From Oceanobacter kriegii DSM 6294 (GTDB taxonomy: Bacteria > Pseudomonadota > Gammaproteobacteria > Pseudomonadales > Oceanobacteraceae), in assembly GCF_000422845.1 (NCBI RefSeq), contig NZ_AUGV01000003.1, forward strand, positions 434,001 to 498,000: 64,000 nt of DNA, in the 5' to 3' direction. Below, piece by piece: positions 10,691 to 19,756 of the stretch. Numbering within the stretch: the stretch's first letter is position 1; each line of letters opens with the position of its first letter. The notes under the pieces are model-generated. The model was not told the origin of the DNA. It saw nothing but the letters and a program-made list of their open reading frames with translations, and did not search any database. A program made the position numbers and the translations under genes.

Positions 10691-13600
10691 ATGCTTGATC
10701 TTTGGAGTTTGAGCCCAGCCAGACAACGGAGTTCTGGCTGGTACGCTCTGTTGCTGCCAGTCTTGACACTTTTCGCGTTATCCCGGCCTTCCTTTGCTGA
10801 ACCCTTGCCAGATTCTCTGCCTGAGCCTGTTTCTGAACAGGGCTGTTTCTTTGATGGCGTCAGTCAAACCTCGATAGAACACCTGATAGAGCAGCTCAGT
10901 CGTCACTTTGGCACCAGTGCGGTGATGGCGGCACGACCTCAGCCGTCGGCTACAGATCACGCTCGCTGGATAAACCAGCCGCTGGGGCGCTGTTCGCTGC
11001 AGCGCTTTCTGGAATTGGCGGTTCAGGACACCCATTGGCAGTTCCGAATGACAGCTGCTGGCGTGGTGTTTTCTTTTTATCCAACTCATTATCCAGCTAA
11101 CGACCGTAAGTCAGAAGCCGAGGCTTCAGTCACGGATACCCTGTGGCAGCCCGAGGTTCTGGTTACCGCCAGCCGCTTTGACAGCGCCCCTTCCATTGCC
11201 ACACGTTACGCCAGCAATACCCTTGAAGAAGCGGCCCACGTGGCGGCAGGCCAGTTGGGAGGCCAAAGCCGGATCACGGCAGCGCTGGCAACCCGGGCAG
11301 CGGTGACCTTCAGTCAGGAAGCCGGGGTTGATCGTAATATCAGCGTTCGTGGGCTGGGCTCGGAATTTACCCGCGTCAGCATCAATGGCATGCCGATGCT
11401 GGCGACGGGCACCAGCATTGATGCCAGGGGCTCGGTGAATAACTCCCGCAGTTTTGATTTCAACGTATTGCCAGAAGGCCTGTTCAACCGCATCAGTATT
11501 GTGAAATCGGGCAACGCCCGGACGGCGGAAGGTGCGATTGGTGGCTCGGTGGATATGAGTACGCCGAGGCCCTTCGACGACCGCAGTCTGTTGGCAGGCG
11601 AGCGCCAGCAGTGGCTGACCTTGCAAGGGGAGTCCAACGTTCGTAACGATACCGGTGGTGCCAGTTTGGGCGCTGGTTTTCAGGGGCTGAGTCAGTCGGG
11701 AGATTTCGGCTGGGCCACCAGTGTCAGTTACCGCAAACGGACGACCTCCGAGCAAGGGTATTCCACCGTGCGTTGGCAGCAGGCGGACTGGGGCGAGCAG
11801 AGTCAGCTTTCTGAAGCCCAGCAACAGCAGCTGGACAGCGGCGTGTTTTACCCGCGCCACAATCGCTATGACATTCTCAACCGCCAGTTAACCACGCTGG
11901 GTTTCGCCAGTGTTTTGCAATGGCGTAACCGTACATGGGGGAATTTGGATCTGACCCTGATGGGCTCCCGCCACAAGCAGGACATGCACGAATACCACAT
12001 TACGTCGGCGGGTATTCGCACCCAGGACCTCAGCGACGTTACGGTGAATGACTTTGAGCTGGGGCCCGAGGGCATGGTGTATGGCGCATTCTCAGACGTT
12101 GATATTCGCTCCGAGCACAACCATGAAGAAGACTGCACCCGCCTTGGACAACTGAAGCTGGATTGGTCGCTGGCACTGGATGAGCGTTGGTCGGTTGCTG
12201 CGGCATTGGGCTATCAGGCCTCGGTGTTCCACAGTCCACTGCACAACAATATTTCGCTGCTGGCGCCGGATCAGGACTTCAGCTTTGACCTCCGCAGCAA
12301 CGACCGTATCTCGGTCAATCGTTATGGCTTCGACATACAAGACCCGGCTGAGTGGGAGCTTTGGCGCGTTACCTTGTACGAAGACAGAGTGGTTAACCGC
12401 TACAAGGTGGCGGAAACCGAACTGGCGTTTCAGCAAAACTCTGGCCTGACCCATTGGTTGGGCGTCAAGTATCAGCACTTCTCTAACGAGCGTCAGCAGG
12501 CTTCCTATACCTGGCAAAGTGACGATGGCGATGCCATGGGTTACATAGACACAACACCGGGACATTTTGGCCGTGGACTCGGTGTCTCTGGCTTGCCGAG
12601 CCGCTGGGCAGTGGGACAACAAGGGCTGCTGAAAGCACTGGGATTGAATGACAGCTTGCTGGAAAAAGACCCAACCCAGCAACGCCAGCTGCAGGAAACC
12701 TCATGGGCCGGTTGGTGGCAAAGCGCCTTTGAACTGTGGCAGCTGCCGTGGCCACTGCGTGGCGATGTTGGTGTGCGTTATGCCACTACCCGCCAGCAGG
12801 TGATTGGCAGCCTGCTGATTGATGACAGCGATGACGCAACTGGCACAGGCACCGGTAACAGCAGCCAAATTGAACCGGTGAACGAACACTTTCGTTATGG
12901 TGACTGGCTGCCATCGCTGCATTTGGTCGCCCAGCCGCGTGACGACCTGTTGCTGCGCCTGGGCTATAGCCGCGAAATCTCCCGGCCATCCATCGATGCC
13001 CTGACCACTCCGCTACTGATGCGCACCAGCGCCCGCATTGTCGAAAGCGGTAATACCGAACTGCGTCCAAGCCGTGCCCATGCCTTTGATCTGGGCATCG
13101 AGTGGTACGGCCAGGGCTATGCCTTGCTGGCAGCCGGGCTGTTCTATACCCGCATCGATAGCCTGATTGTTACCGAATCCCGCACGGTCACCCTCGACCA
13201 ACTGCCGTACTACAACCCCGGTTGGGAAGCCCAGGACAGCGGCTCTGGAGCCTACGATTACCGCCGGCCGGTGAATGGCCCAGGCACCGACATCAGTGGT
13301 TTGGAGCTCAACGTACAGGTGCCGTTCAGCTGGCTGCCTCCGGTTTGGAACCGATTCGGCCTTGATGCCAGCTACGCGCTCAGTAAAGCGCTGACACGCT
13401 ATCCGCTGGACGACGGCAGCATTACCTTGCCGCCACCGGGGTTATCCCGGCATGTACTGAATGGCTCACTGTGGTATCGCGGCAGTCATTTTGAAACGGG
13501 CGTTACCCTGCGTGCCCGATCCCGCTACCTGACGCTGGTGCCAGGCAACAATGGCAACGACCGCGAAGGGGTCAATGCCTCGGCCATTGTTGGTGCCTGG

Positions 13601-13765
13601 GCCAGCTGGAAACTCAACCGCAAACTGACCCTCAGCCTGGACGCCAACAACCTCACCAACGAAGCGTTCGACAAATTTGTAGACAGCAGCAACCGGGTCT
13701 ACAGCTACTCCGTCACGGGTACGGAGGTGCAACTGGGGCTGAATTGGCGCTGGGGAGCGAATTAG
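10691..13765 (+). CDS. TonB-dependent outer-membrane receptor with STN domain
   Basis: About 1024 aa. A hydrophobic signal segment is at about 17-36, with likely cleavage after SFA. An STN (secretin/TonB short N-terminal) domain spans about 58-129. A plug domain follows, with the typical segments EVLVTASRFDS, ISVRGLG and GGSVDMSTPRP. A long 22-strand barrel ends in GLNWRWGAN. Barrel features resemble the Xanthomonas/Caulobacter-type receptors that import carbohydrates or siderophores; the substrate cannot be read. STN receptors often signal to a FecR/FecI pair, but none is adjacent. ATG 10691 is preferred to TTG 10673, though neither has a good Shine-Dalgarno site. Confidence 0.88.
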   Translation: MLDLWSLSPARQRSSGWYALLLPVLTLFALSRPSFAEPLPDSLPEPVSEQGCFFDGVSQTSIEHLIEQLSRHFGTSAVMAARPQPSATDHARWINQPLGRCSLQRFLELAVQDTHWQFRMTAAGVVFSFYPTHYPANDRKSEAEASVTDTLWQPEVLVTASRFDSAPSIATRYASNTLEEAAHVAAGQLGGQSRITAALATRAAVTFSQEAGVDRNISVRGLGSEFTRVSINGMPMLATGTSIDARGSVNNSRSFDFNVLPEGLFNRISIVKSGNARTAEGAIGGSVDMSTPRPFDDRSLLAGERQQWLTLQGESNVRNDTGGASLGAGFQGLSQSGDFGWATSVSYRKRTTSEQGYSTVRWQQADWGEQSQLSEAQQQQLDSGVFYPRHNRYDILNRQLTTLGFASVLQWRNRTWGNLDLTLMGSRHKQDMHEYHITSAGIRTQDLSDVTVNDFELGPEGMVYGAFSDVDIRSEHNHEEDCTRLGQLKLDWSLALDERWSVAAALGYQASVFHSPLHNNISLLAPDQDFSFDLRSNDRISVNRYGFDIQDPAEWELWRVTLYEDRVVNRYKVAETELAFQQNSGLTHWLGVKYQHFSNERQQASYTWQSDDGDAMGYIDTTPGHFGRGLGVSGLPSRWAVGQQGLLKALGLNDSLLEKDPTQQRQLQETSWAGWWQSAFELWQLPWPLRGDVGVRYATTRQQVIGSLLIDDSDDATGTGTGNSSQIEPVNEHFRYGDWLPSLHLVAQPRDDLLLRLGYSREISRPSIDALTTPLLMRTSARIVESGNTELRPSRAHAFDLGIEWYGQGYALLAAGLFYTRIDSLIVTESRTVTLDQLPYYNPGWEAQDSGSGAYDYRRPVNGPGTDISGLELNVQVPFSWLPPVWNRFGLDASYALSKALTRYPLDDGSITLPPPGLSRHVLNGSLWYRGSHFETGVTLRARSRYLTLVPGNNGNDREGVNASAIVGAWASWKLNRKLTLSLDANNLTNEAFDKFVDSSNRVYSYSVTGTEVQLGLNWRWGAN

Positions 13766-13921
13766 AAACCCACGCTGTGGCCTGCCTTGGTAGCCACTCC
13801 ATGTCCTAACAGTAGCGACTTGTCGGCAATGGCTGCGGGTATGTCGCCTGCAATACCCCATCCTGTTATTTGAAGCGCATACTCATACTGCTTTTGTGCA
13901 ACACAACAAAGGGAGAACGCG

Positions 13922-14188
13922 ATGGCATCAGGCTGGGCAAGAGACGGTGCGGTGCAGGATCAGATTGATGCCACGGTGGAGGATGCTGTGGCCCAAGCGC
14001 GCAGCAGCATGAGTGTGGGCGACAGTCTGGAATTCTGCGAAGAATGCGATAAGCCGATTCCTGAGGCACGCCGACAGGCGGTACCGGGCGTGCGGCTGTG
14101 CATTCAGTGTCAGTCTGAATTGGAGAAGGAATACAAAGCCAGCGCGGGTATTAACCGACGGGGCAGTAAGGACAGCCAGCTTCGTTAA
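13922..14188 (+). CDS. DksA/TraR family C4-type zinc-finger protein (YbiI-like)
   Basis: 88 aa. The N-terminus MASGWARDGAVQDQI is characteristic of the YbiI branch. The zinc site is CEEC at about residues 39-42 paired with CIQC about 20 residues later, with the family segment IPEARR between. Small DksA/TraR relatives can bind the RNA polymerase secondary channel; a role for YbiI-type proteins is not established. The gene has GGGAGAACGCG just before its ATG. It sits alone between the TonB receptor and atzF with no evident operon partner. Confidence 0.88.
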   Translation: MASGWARDGAVQDQIDATVEDAVAQARSSMSVGDSLEFCEECDKPIPEARRQAVPGVRLCIQCQSELEKEYKASAGINRRGSKDSQLR

Positions 14189-14203
14189 CCCGGTCTCTAT
14201 ACC

Positions 14204-14238
14204 TTGGCACGGATCTGGTACATTGTCTTGTATACAAG
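14204..14238 (+). promoter_or_regulatory. GntR/FCD-type operator in the atzF promoter
   Basis: A perfect 12-bp palindrome CTTGTATACAAG at 14227-14238 fits the FCD-subfamily GntR consensus (TTGTATACAA core). It lies 22 bases before the atzF ATG. A candidate -35 TTGGCA is at 14204-14209, so the operator would cover the -10 or start region and act by repression. The GntR/FCD gene two positions downstream is the obvious candidate ligand-binding regulator; this pairing is inference. Confidence 0.65.
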
Positions 14239-14260
14239 TTAGTGTGCAACTGGAGCCATC

Positions 14261-16090
14261 ATGTCTTTTACCGCTCAAGCCCAACCTGAAAACCTGCCAG
14301 ATAACCTGCTCGGCTGGAATCTGTCCGATTGGAAAAACGCTTATAACAAGGGCTATAGCCCGCAACAGCTGCTGCCGGCCTTGCTGGAGGCCATCCGGGC
14401 GGAAGAGCTGGATGGCGATAAACCCTTCCATGGCAGCGGCTGGATTGCGCTGGCCAGCGATGACGCTTTGGCGGCTCAACTGGCTGCACTGGAAGGCAAG
14501 TCGGTGGCAGACATGCCCCTTTTTGGTGTGCCGTTCGCAGTAAAAGACAATATTGATGCACTGGGCTTTGAAACCACAGCGGGCTGTCCGGAGTTTGCCT
14601 TCACTCCCGCGCAGGATGCTCACGTTGTTAAATTGCTGAAAGCGGCCGGTGCGGTGGTGATGGGCAAATGCAATCTGGACCAGTTTGCCACCGGTCTGGT
14701 GGGGGCTCGGTCTCCTTATGGTGCAGTGGCCAACAGCTTTGACCCGGAATACGTCAGCGGTGGTTCCAGTTCTGGTTCTGCCGTGACGGTTGCTCGCGGT
14801 CAGGTGGCATTTTCACTGGGAACCGACACCGCAGGCTCCGGCCGGGTGCCCGCAGGCTTTAACCATTTGGTGGGTATGAAGGCCACCAAAGGCCTGTTGA
14901 GCACTTCTGGCGTAGTTCCTGCTTGTAGATCATTGGACGTTGTTTCCATCTTTGCGCTGAACAGCCAGGATGCCGAGCAGGTTCTGAGTGTCGCCGGTGG
15001 GTTTGACGGAAACGACCCGTATTCCCGACCCGATGAAACACCTGCACAGACGCGGATTCGTCGCTTGGCCATACCCGCCAACCCGGAGTGGTTTGGGGAT
15101 GAGGAACAACAACGAGCCTTTGAACAAGCATGTTTAATGGCTCGATCTACCGGTTTCGAGCTGGTCGAAAAGGATTTCGGCCCCCTATTCGAAGTAGCGG
15201 CCTTGTTGTACGAAGGCCCTTGGGTAGCAGAACGCTACGCTGCTGTTGGCGAGTTCATGGAACAGGACCTTCCTGGACTCGACCCGGTGGTAAAAGGCAT
15301 TGTACTGGGCGGTAAAACGCCAACCGCCGTGCAGGCGTTTAATGCCGAATACCGCCGTCTGGAACTGATGCGCTCGGTCGATGCCTTCTTCGCTGATATC
15401 GACGCGCTGTTTGTTCCAACCTCCCCGCATTTCCCTAGCCACGCAGCTTTGAAAGCCGAGCCTGTACTGGAAAATTCCCGCAACGGCGTGTACACCAACT
15501 TTGTAAACCTTTCCGACCTGTCGGCTATTGCTGTGCCTGCGCAACTGCGCGCTGACGGCCTGCCATTCGGCGTGACCATCATTGCCAAGGCCTGGCAGGA
15601 AATGGCCTTGCTGAGCTTTGCCAGCCGCTGGGAAGCGGCACTGAAGCTGCCGGAAGCGCCGGTACTGCTGGGCCGCAAGAGTGAAAAAACCATCGACGTT
15701 GCCGTGGTTGGAGCTCACCTGACCGGCATGCCGCTGAACCATCAGCTCACCAGCCGCAACGCCGCGCTGCTGGAGCAAACCAAAACCGCGCCGAAATACC
15801 AGCTTTACGCACTGGCCAACACCACGCCACCAAAACCGGGTCTGGTACGTCTGCCGGAAGGTTCTGAGGAAACAGGCCACTCCTTGATTGTGGAAGTGTG
15901 GCGGGTCACCGAAGAAGCCTTTGGCGCGTTTGTGGAAGAGATTCCACAACCACTGGGCATCGGCACACTGGAACTGGAAGACGGCCGTTTGGTAAAAGGC
16001 TTTATCTGCGAGCCAGCGGGTCTGGAAGGTGCGACCCATATCAGTGAATTTGGCGGCTGGCGCGCGTATATCCAGAGTTTGAAAGGCTGA
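14261..16090 (+). CDS. atzF: allophanate hydrolase
   Basis: Amidase-signature enzyme that hydrolyses allophanate to ammonia and CO2, the second step of the urea carboxylase pathway. 609 aa matches two-domain AtzF. In the amidase domain, catalytic Lys95 lies in VKDN, cis-Ser about 169-170 in GGSSSGSA and the nucleophile about Ser193 in TAGSGR. The C-terminal domain (about 470-609, beginning VAVVGAHLTGMPLN) is the allophanate-hydrolase-specific module. A weak hairpin (16109-16125) follows the stop. Urea carboxylase, usually adjacent, is absent from this window, and a GntR/FCD regulator follows. ATG 14261 is preceded by TGGAG. Confidence 0.93.
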   Translation: MSFTAQAQPENLPDNLLGWNLSDWKNAYNKGYSPQQLLPALLEAIRAEELDGDKPFHGSGWIALASDDALAAQLAALEGKSVADMPLFGVPFAVKDNIDALGFETTAGCPEFAFTPAQDAHVVKLLKAAGAVVMGKCNLDQFATGLVGARSPYGAVANSFDPEYVSGGSSSGSAVTVARGQVAFSLGTDTAGSGRVPAGFNHLVGMKATKGLLSTSGVVPACRSLDVVSIFALNSQDAEQVLSVAGGFDGNDPYSRPDETPAQTRIRRLAIPANPEWFGDEEQQRAFEQACLMARSTGFELVEKDFGPLFEVAALLYEGPWVAERYAAVGEFMEQDLPGLDPVVKGIVLGGKTPTAVQAFNAEYRRLELMRSVDAFFADIDALFVPTSPHFPSHAALKAEPVLENSRNGVYTNFVNLSDLSAIAVPAQLRADGLPFGVTIIAKAWQEMALLSFASRWEAALKLPEAPVLLGRKSEKTIDVAVVGAHLTGMPLNHQLTSRNAALLEQTKTAPKYQLYALANTTPPKPGLVRLPEGSEETGHSLIVEVWRVTEEAFGAFVEEIPQPLGIGTLELEDGRLVKGFICEPAGLEGATHISEFGGWRAYIQSLKG

Positions 16091-16400
16091 TTTGCAAGTA
16101 ACGCCTACTTCAAAGGTTGCTTTGAAAAGAGGCTTTGCGTCACCGAAAACTGCGCATCAATATGAGCCAATTTGAACAAGGACACACAGAGCAGTCCGGC
16201 CATGGATGGCCGGCTAGCCCAGTTAAGGCATGGATGCCGCATCTGGGCGTGCTCGTTGTGCGTTCGCAGTGAGAATTGAATAGCGAATCGGTAGCACAAA
16301 GCAGAGGGGATGGCGTGCCGCCGGGGAGATAAGATCTCCCCAAGAGGCAAGGGGCCAGCCGGTTTTAGACGATGTCGAATCAACAGGTCAGTAAGTACAC
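16091..16400. other. gap between atzF and the GntR gene
   Basis: 310 bases without a convincing gene. It holds a weak hairpin after atzF (TTCAAAG/CTTTGAA, 16109-16125) and a perfect 8-bp inverted repeat CCGGCCAT/ATGGCCGG (16196-16213). No TTGTATACAA-type operator is present here, so the GntR gene may not be autoregulated through the site seen upstream of atzF. Confidence 0.45.
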
Positions 16401-17102
16401 ATGACTGCAACCACCAAGCGCCCGGTGAACGTCGCCGAGCGCATCTATCAACAGCTGAAGAAAGACATCTTCGACTTCCAGCTGTTACCCGGCGACCGCT
16501 TCAGTGAATCGGAAATCGCCAAACGTATGGAAGCTTCCCGTACACCCGTTCGGGAAGCGCTCTACCGGCTGGAGCGAGACGGATACGTACAGGTGCATTT
16601 CCGCAGTGGCTGGCAGGTGCGGCCATTTGACTTCAAGTATTTCGAGGATTTGTACGACTGCCGCATCCTGATGGAGTCGGAATCGGTACGACGGCTGTGC
16701 GAAGCCGATGACGTTGCCGAGCGTCTGGCGGAGCTGGTGGCCGTGTGGTCGGTGGATAAGTCCGACCGTTGGTCGGACTCCGATGCGGTGGCGATTCTGG
16801 ATGAAACCTTCCACGACAAATTGGTGGCGGCAGCCGGTAACAAGGAAATGGCTTTGTTGCATCAGGGCGTTTGTGAGCGCCTGAAGATCATCCGCAGGCT
16901 CGATTTCACCCAGCCGGGTCGTATTGAGGCGACCTACGATGAGCACCATCGCATTTTGGGGCTGATTCTGGCTCGGGATACCGTGCAAGCAATCGCTGAG
17001 TTAAAGCGTCATATTGAGTTGAGTAAGAACACCGTGCGGGAGATTACCCTGCACCGGCTTCAGGAAGCCAAGAGCCTATATAACGTCAATATCAAGGTGT
17101 AA
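16401..17102 (+). CDS. GntR-family transcriptional regulator, FCD subfamily
   Basis: 233 aa. The winged helix-turn-helix spans about residues 12-75, with the family signature LLPGDRFSESEIAKRM and RTPVREALYRLE. The FCD ligand-binding domain follows (about 85-220), including the D...H...H metal-binding pattern (DETFHDKL, DEHHRIL, LKRHIE). Such regulators usually answer to organic acids or related metabolites. Its position after atzF and the perfect GntR-type palindrome before atzF suggest it controls urea/allophanate use. The effector is unknown. Confidence 0.88.
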   Translation: MTATTKRPVNVAERIYQQLKKDIFDFQLLPGDRFSESEIAKRMEASRTPVREALYRLERDGYVQVHFRSGWQVRPFDFKYFEDLYDCRILMESESVRRLCEADDVAERLAELVAVWSVDKSDRWSDSDAVAILDETFHDKLVAAAGNKEMALLHQGVCERLKIIRRLDFTQPGRIEATYDEHHRILGLILARDTVQAIAELKRHIELSKNTVREITLHRLQEAKSLYNVNIKV

Positions 17103-17129
17103 ACGGGATAAAGCGTCGTTCAGAAAAAC

Positions 17130-17348
17130 CGGGTAGGTTGGATAAGCTCGCGCAGCGAGTGCCATCCAACGATGCTGTGTCTGATGGCAGCCGCTTCGCG
17201 TCTTTATCAGACCTACACAACAGGGCCACGCATCAGATCTATGGTGGTGGGATAAACAAGGACGTTACGAAAATCTCGGGTAGGTTGGATAAGCGAGCGC
17301 AGCGAGTGCCATCCAACGATGCTGTGTCTGATGGCAGCCGCTTCGCGT
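17130..17348. repeat. duplicated 72-bp extragenic repeat
   Basis: Copies at 17130-17201 and 17277-17348 (147-bp offset) differ at only two positions. Each starts GGGTAGGTTGGATAAG, contains GCGCAGCGAGTGCC and ends CCGCTTCGCGT. The complementary CAACCTAC at 17396-17403 closes the block, so the array could fold on itself. This is the general style of TAGGTTGG extragenic repeats common in proteobacteria. An 90-codon frame through the block simply translates the repeat. Confidence 0.8.
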
Positions 17349-17431
17349 ACACATCAGAGCCACGCATCAGAGCCACGCACCAGTTGGGCGGGGCTCAACC
17401 TACGCAATGAATCGTAAGCGATCAGACGCTG

Positions 17432-18604
17432 TTACAAAAACAGCCCCAGCAGTTCGTTGAGGTACAAGCGGCCGCGTTCGGTGGCGCGTATCCAGGGTTC
17501 GTTCAGGTCTGCTTGAGCGACGTCTGCGATTTCCAGCAAACCCATCGAAATGGCTTTATCCACAGGCTCTTGCACCATCGCCAGGGTTACGCCGGTGCGT
17601 TGTTCAAACATGCGCACGGGCATGCCTTCGTGCAGGCGCAGGGCGTTCATCAGACATTCAAAGCCCATGTCTTCGGCGTCGATGTTGTCGCTGCCCGCCA
17701 GAAATTGCTTGTCCGGGTTGAGGTAGTCTTTGGGCGCGCGGGTTTTCCAGCGACGCTGGCTGTGAAGCTGGCCGTTGTCGTCGTACCAGCTGACTTTGCC
17801 GTGGGCGCCAGCACCAATGCAGAGGTAGTCGCCAAAGCGCCAGTAATTGAGGTTATGGCGGGCTTGCTTGCCCGGCTGGGCAAAGGCGGAGATTTCGTAG
17901 TGCTGAAAACCGGCTTCGGCCAGTTTCTTTTGGCCAGCCTCCTGAATGTCCCACAGGGTTTCGTCTTCCGGCAAGATCGGCGGACGTTTGTAGAATTCGG
18001 TATTGGGCTCGATGGTGAGCTGATACCACGACAGGTGAGGGGTGTTGAAGCTCAGGGCGGTGTCGATGTCGTACATGGCATCGGCTAACGACTGTCCGGG
18101 CAGGCCGTGCATCAGGTCGATGTTGATGTTGTCGAAACCGGCTTCGAAAGCCGAGCGAATGGCCGCCTGGGCCTGCTGGCTGTCGTGAATACGTCCCAGC
18201 TTTTGCAGGTGCAGGTCGTTGAAGCTCTGGATACCCATTGACAGTCGGTTGATGCCTAACTGGCGATAGGCTTTGAAGCGCTCGGCTTCAAAGGTGCCGG
18301 GGTTGGCTTCCAGCGTGATTTCGATGTCTTCGGCAAAGTGCAGCTGCTGGCGCAGGCCATCGAACAGCCGTTGGTAGCCGTCGGCGCTCATCAGGCTGGG
18401 GGTGCCGCCACCAATAAAGATGGTCTGCACCGAACGGCCGTTGACAAACGGCAGTTCGGTTTGCAGGTCGGCCAATAGCGCCGCCACGTAGTCATCTTCC
18501 GGAATCTGGTCGTCGGCCTTGTGCGAGTTGAAGTCGCAGTAGGGGCATTTACGCACGCACCAGGGCACGTGGATGTACAGACTTAATGGCGGCAAAACGG
18601 GCAC
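17432..18604 (-). CDS. hemW: heme chaperone HemW (radical SAM)
   Basis: 390 aa, related to coproporphyrinogen III oxidase HemN but of the shorter HemW type, which binds heme and delivers it to membrane proteins. The radical SAM cluster CVRKCPYC (CX3CX2C) is near residue 16, just after YIHVPW, followed by IFIGGGTPSL. The HemN_C domain is at the C-terminus. GTG start at 18604, four bases from the stop of the upstream coiled-coil gene, indicates an operon with that gene and rdgB. The rdgB-hemW order is common in gammaproteobacteria. Confidence 0.93.
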   Translation of the reverse strand: MPVLPPLSLYIHVPWCVRKCPYCDFNSHKADDQIPEDDYVAALLADLQTELPFVNGRSVQTIFIGGGTPSLMSADGYQRLFDGLRQQLHFAEDIEITLEANPGTFEAERFKAYRQLGINRLSMGIQSFNDLHLQKLGRIHDSQQAQAAIRSAFEAGFDNINIDLMHGLPGQSLADAMYDIDTALSFNTPHLSWYQLTIEPNTEFYKRPPILPEDETLWDIQEAGQKKLAEAGFQHYEISAFAQPGKQARHNLNYWRFGDYLCIGAGAHGKVSWYDDNGQLHSQRRWKTRAPKDYLNPDKQFLAGSDNIDAEDMGFECLMNALRLHEGMPVRMFEQRTGVTLAMVQEPVDKAISMGLLEIADVAQADLNEPWIRATERGRLYLNELLGLFL

Positions 18605-18608
18605 GATC

Positions 18609-19055
18609 TCAGTTTCCGTATTGAACGTTTGCCAGTTGGTCGTTGGCTTGCTGGACGATCTGCTCGTCCGCGTTGTCGTTCGGGTACAGGTCTTCCTGTA
18701 CGCTGCTGTCTTGAAGGTCTTCCTGAACGTCTTCCTGAGCGGAATCCGCTGCTACTGGCATCAGGTCAGACACAGCGATGTCGAGGGTTTGCAGCAGTGA
18801 CTGAACACGGGCTTCGATGGCGTTCTTCTGTTCGGTCACGTCGTTGTGCTGTTGCTGCAGCTGGGCCTTTTCTTCGCTCAGCTCGGCGTTTTGCTGCTGG
18901 GCCGTTTCCAGCGCCTGCTGGGTTTCGCTCAGCTGGCTGCGTGCCTGATCGAGTTCTTCTTGCAGTTCCATGTTGCTCAGTTGCAGGTTTTCCAGCGACT
19001 GAATGGTCTGGTTAATCTTGTTTTGCAGTTGTTCGAGAATTTCCACGATGTGCAT
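18609..19055 (-). CDS. ZapB-like coiled-coil protein with acidic tail
   Basis: 148 aa. Residues 1-95 form a nearly unbroken heptad-repeat coiled coil beginning EILEQLQNKINQTIQSLEN, much like ZapB, the FtsZ-ring assembly factor. Residues 98-148 are an acidic, low-complexity tail (QEDVQEDLQ and repeats of it). ZapB is about 80 aa, so this protein is nearly double, the surplus being the tail. A division role is inference from the coiled-coil start only. It lies between rdgB and hemW and is tightly coupled to hemW (4-base gap). Confidence 0.7.
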   Translation of the reverse strand: MHIVEILEQLQNKINQTIQSLENLQLSNMELQEELDQARSQLSETQQALETAQQQNAELSEEKAQLQQQHNDVTEQKNAIEARVQSLLQTLDIAVSDLMPVAADSAQEDVQEDLQDSSVQEDLYPNDNADEQIVQQANDQLANVQYGN

Positions 19056-19134
19056 CTATCCGGTAGGTCTGTGAAATAACCGTTATACGGTTTGCTACGC
19101 GCCTCGGCGGTTGTTCGCCGCGGCGCGTCGGGGA

Positions 19135-19743
19135 TTATCGGCGCCAGCGCTGGATCAGCTGCTGGATGGCCTGGCCCCTGTGAGAGATCTGATTCTTGCG
19201 TGCCTTGTCGAGTTCCGCACTGGCGCATTGCTCGCTTTCAACCCAGAACAGCGGGTCGTAGCCAAAGCCGTTGCTGCCTGCAGCGCTGGTCAGAATGGTG
19301 CCTTCCCAGCTGCCCTGAAAAATCTGCGGGGTTGGGTCGTCGGCATGGCGCATGTACACCAGCACACACTGGAAGCGGGCGCTGCGTTGCTCTGTGGCAA
19401 CGCCCTGCAGTTTTTGCAGCAGCAGGCTGTTGTTGTCGGCGTCGCCTGAACCTGCGTTGTGCATGGCGGCAAAGCGGGCAGAATAAATACCCGGCTGGCC
19501 CTTGAGGGCGTCGACTTCAATGCCGGAGTCGTCCGCCAGTGCTGGCAAGCCGGTGGCTGCACAGGCATGGCGGGCTTTCAGAATGGCGTTTTCAACAAAG
19601 CTGAGGCCGGTTTCGTCGGCGTCGCTGACGCCCAGTTCCTTTTGCGGTACCAGTTCGATGTTCTGGTCGCCGAAGTGGGTGTCGAACAGCTGTGAGAATT
19701 CACGCAGTTTGCCAGCGTTGCCACTGGCGAGGACGATCTTCAT
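19135..19743 (-). CDS. rdgB: dITP/XTP pyrophosphatase (Ham1/RdgB)
   Basis: Removes non-canonical purine nucleoside triphosphates (dITP, XTP) by hydrolysis to the monophosphate, keeping them out of DNA. 202 aa, typical. The N-terminal SGNAGKLREF, the central LADDSGIEVDAL, GIYSARFA and FGYDPLFW, and the C-terminal SHRGQA are all family hallmarks. ATG 19743 lies 13 bases after the stop of the DUF4426 gene, so it belongs to the metX-metW-DUF4426-rdgB-hemW direction of transcription. Confidence 0.95.
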   Translation of the reverse strand: MKIVLASGNAGKLREFSQLFDTHFGDQNIELVPQKELGVSDADETGLSFVENAILKARHACAATGLPALADDSGIEVDALKGQPGIYSARFAAMHNAGSGDADNNSLLLQKLQGVATEQRSARFQCVLVYMRHADDPTPQIFQGSWEGTILTSAAGSNGFGYDPLFWVESEQCASAELDKARKNQISHRGQAIQQLIQRWRR

Positions 19744-19756
19744 GGTGGCTCCGGGG

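Noticed and set aside
16105..16410. 101-codon minus-strand frame before the GntR gene
   Set aside because: No recognisable domain and it would overlap the GntR start; treated as non-coding.
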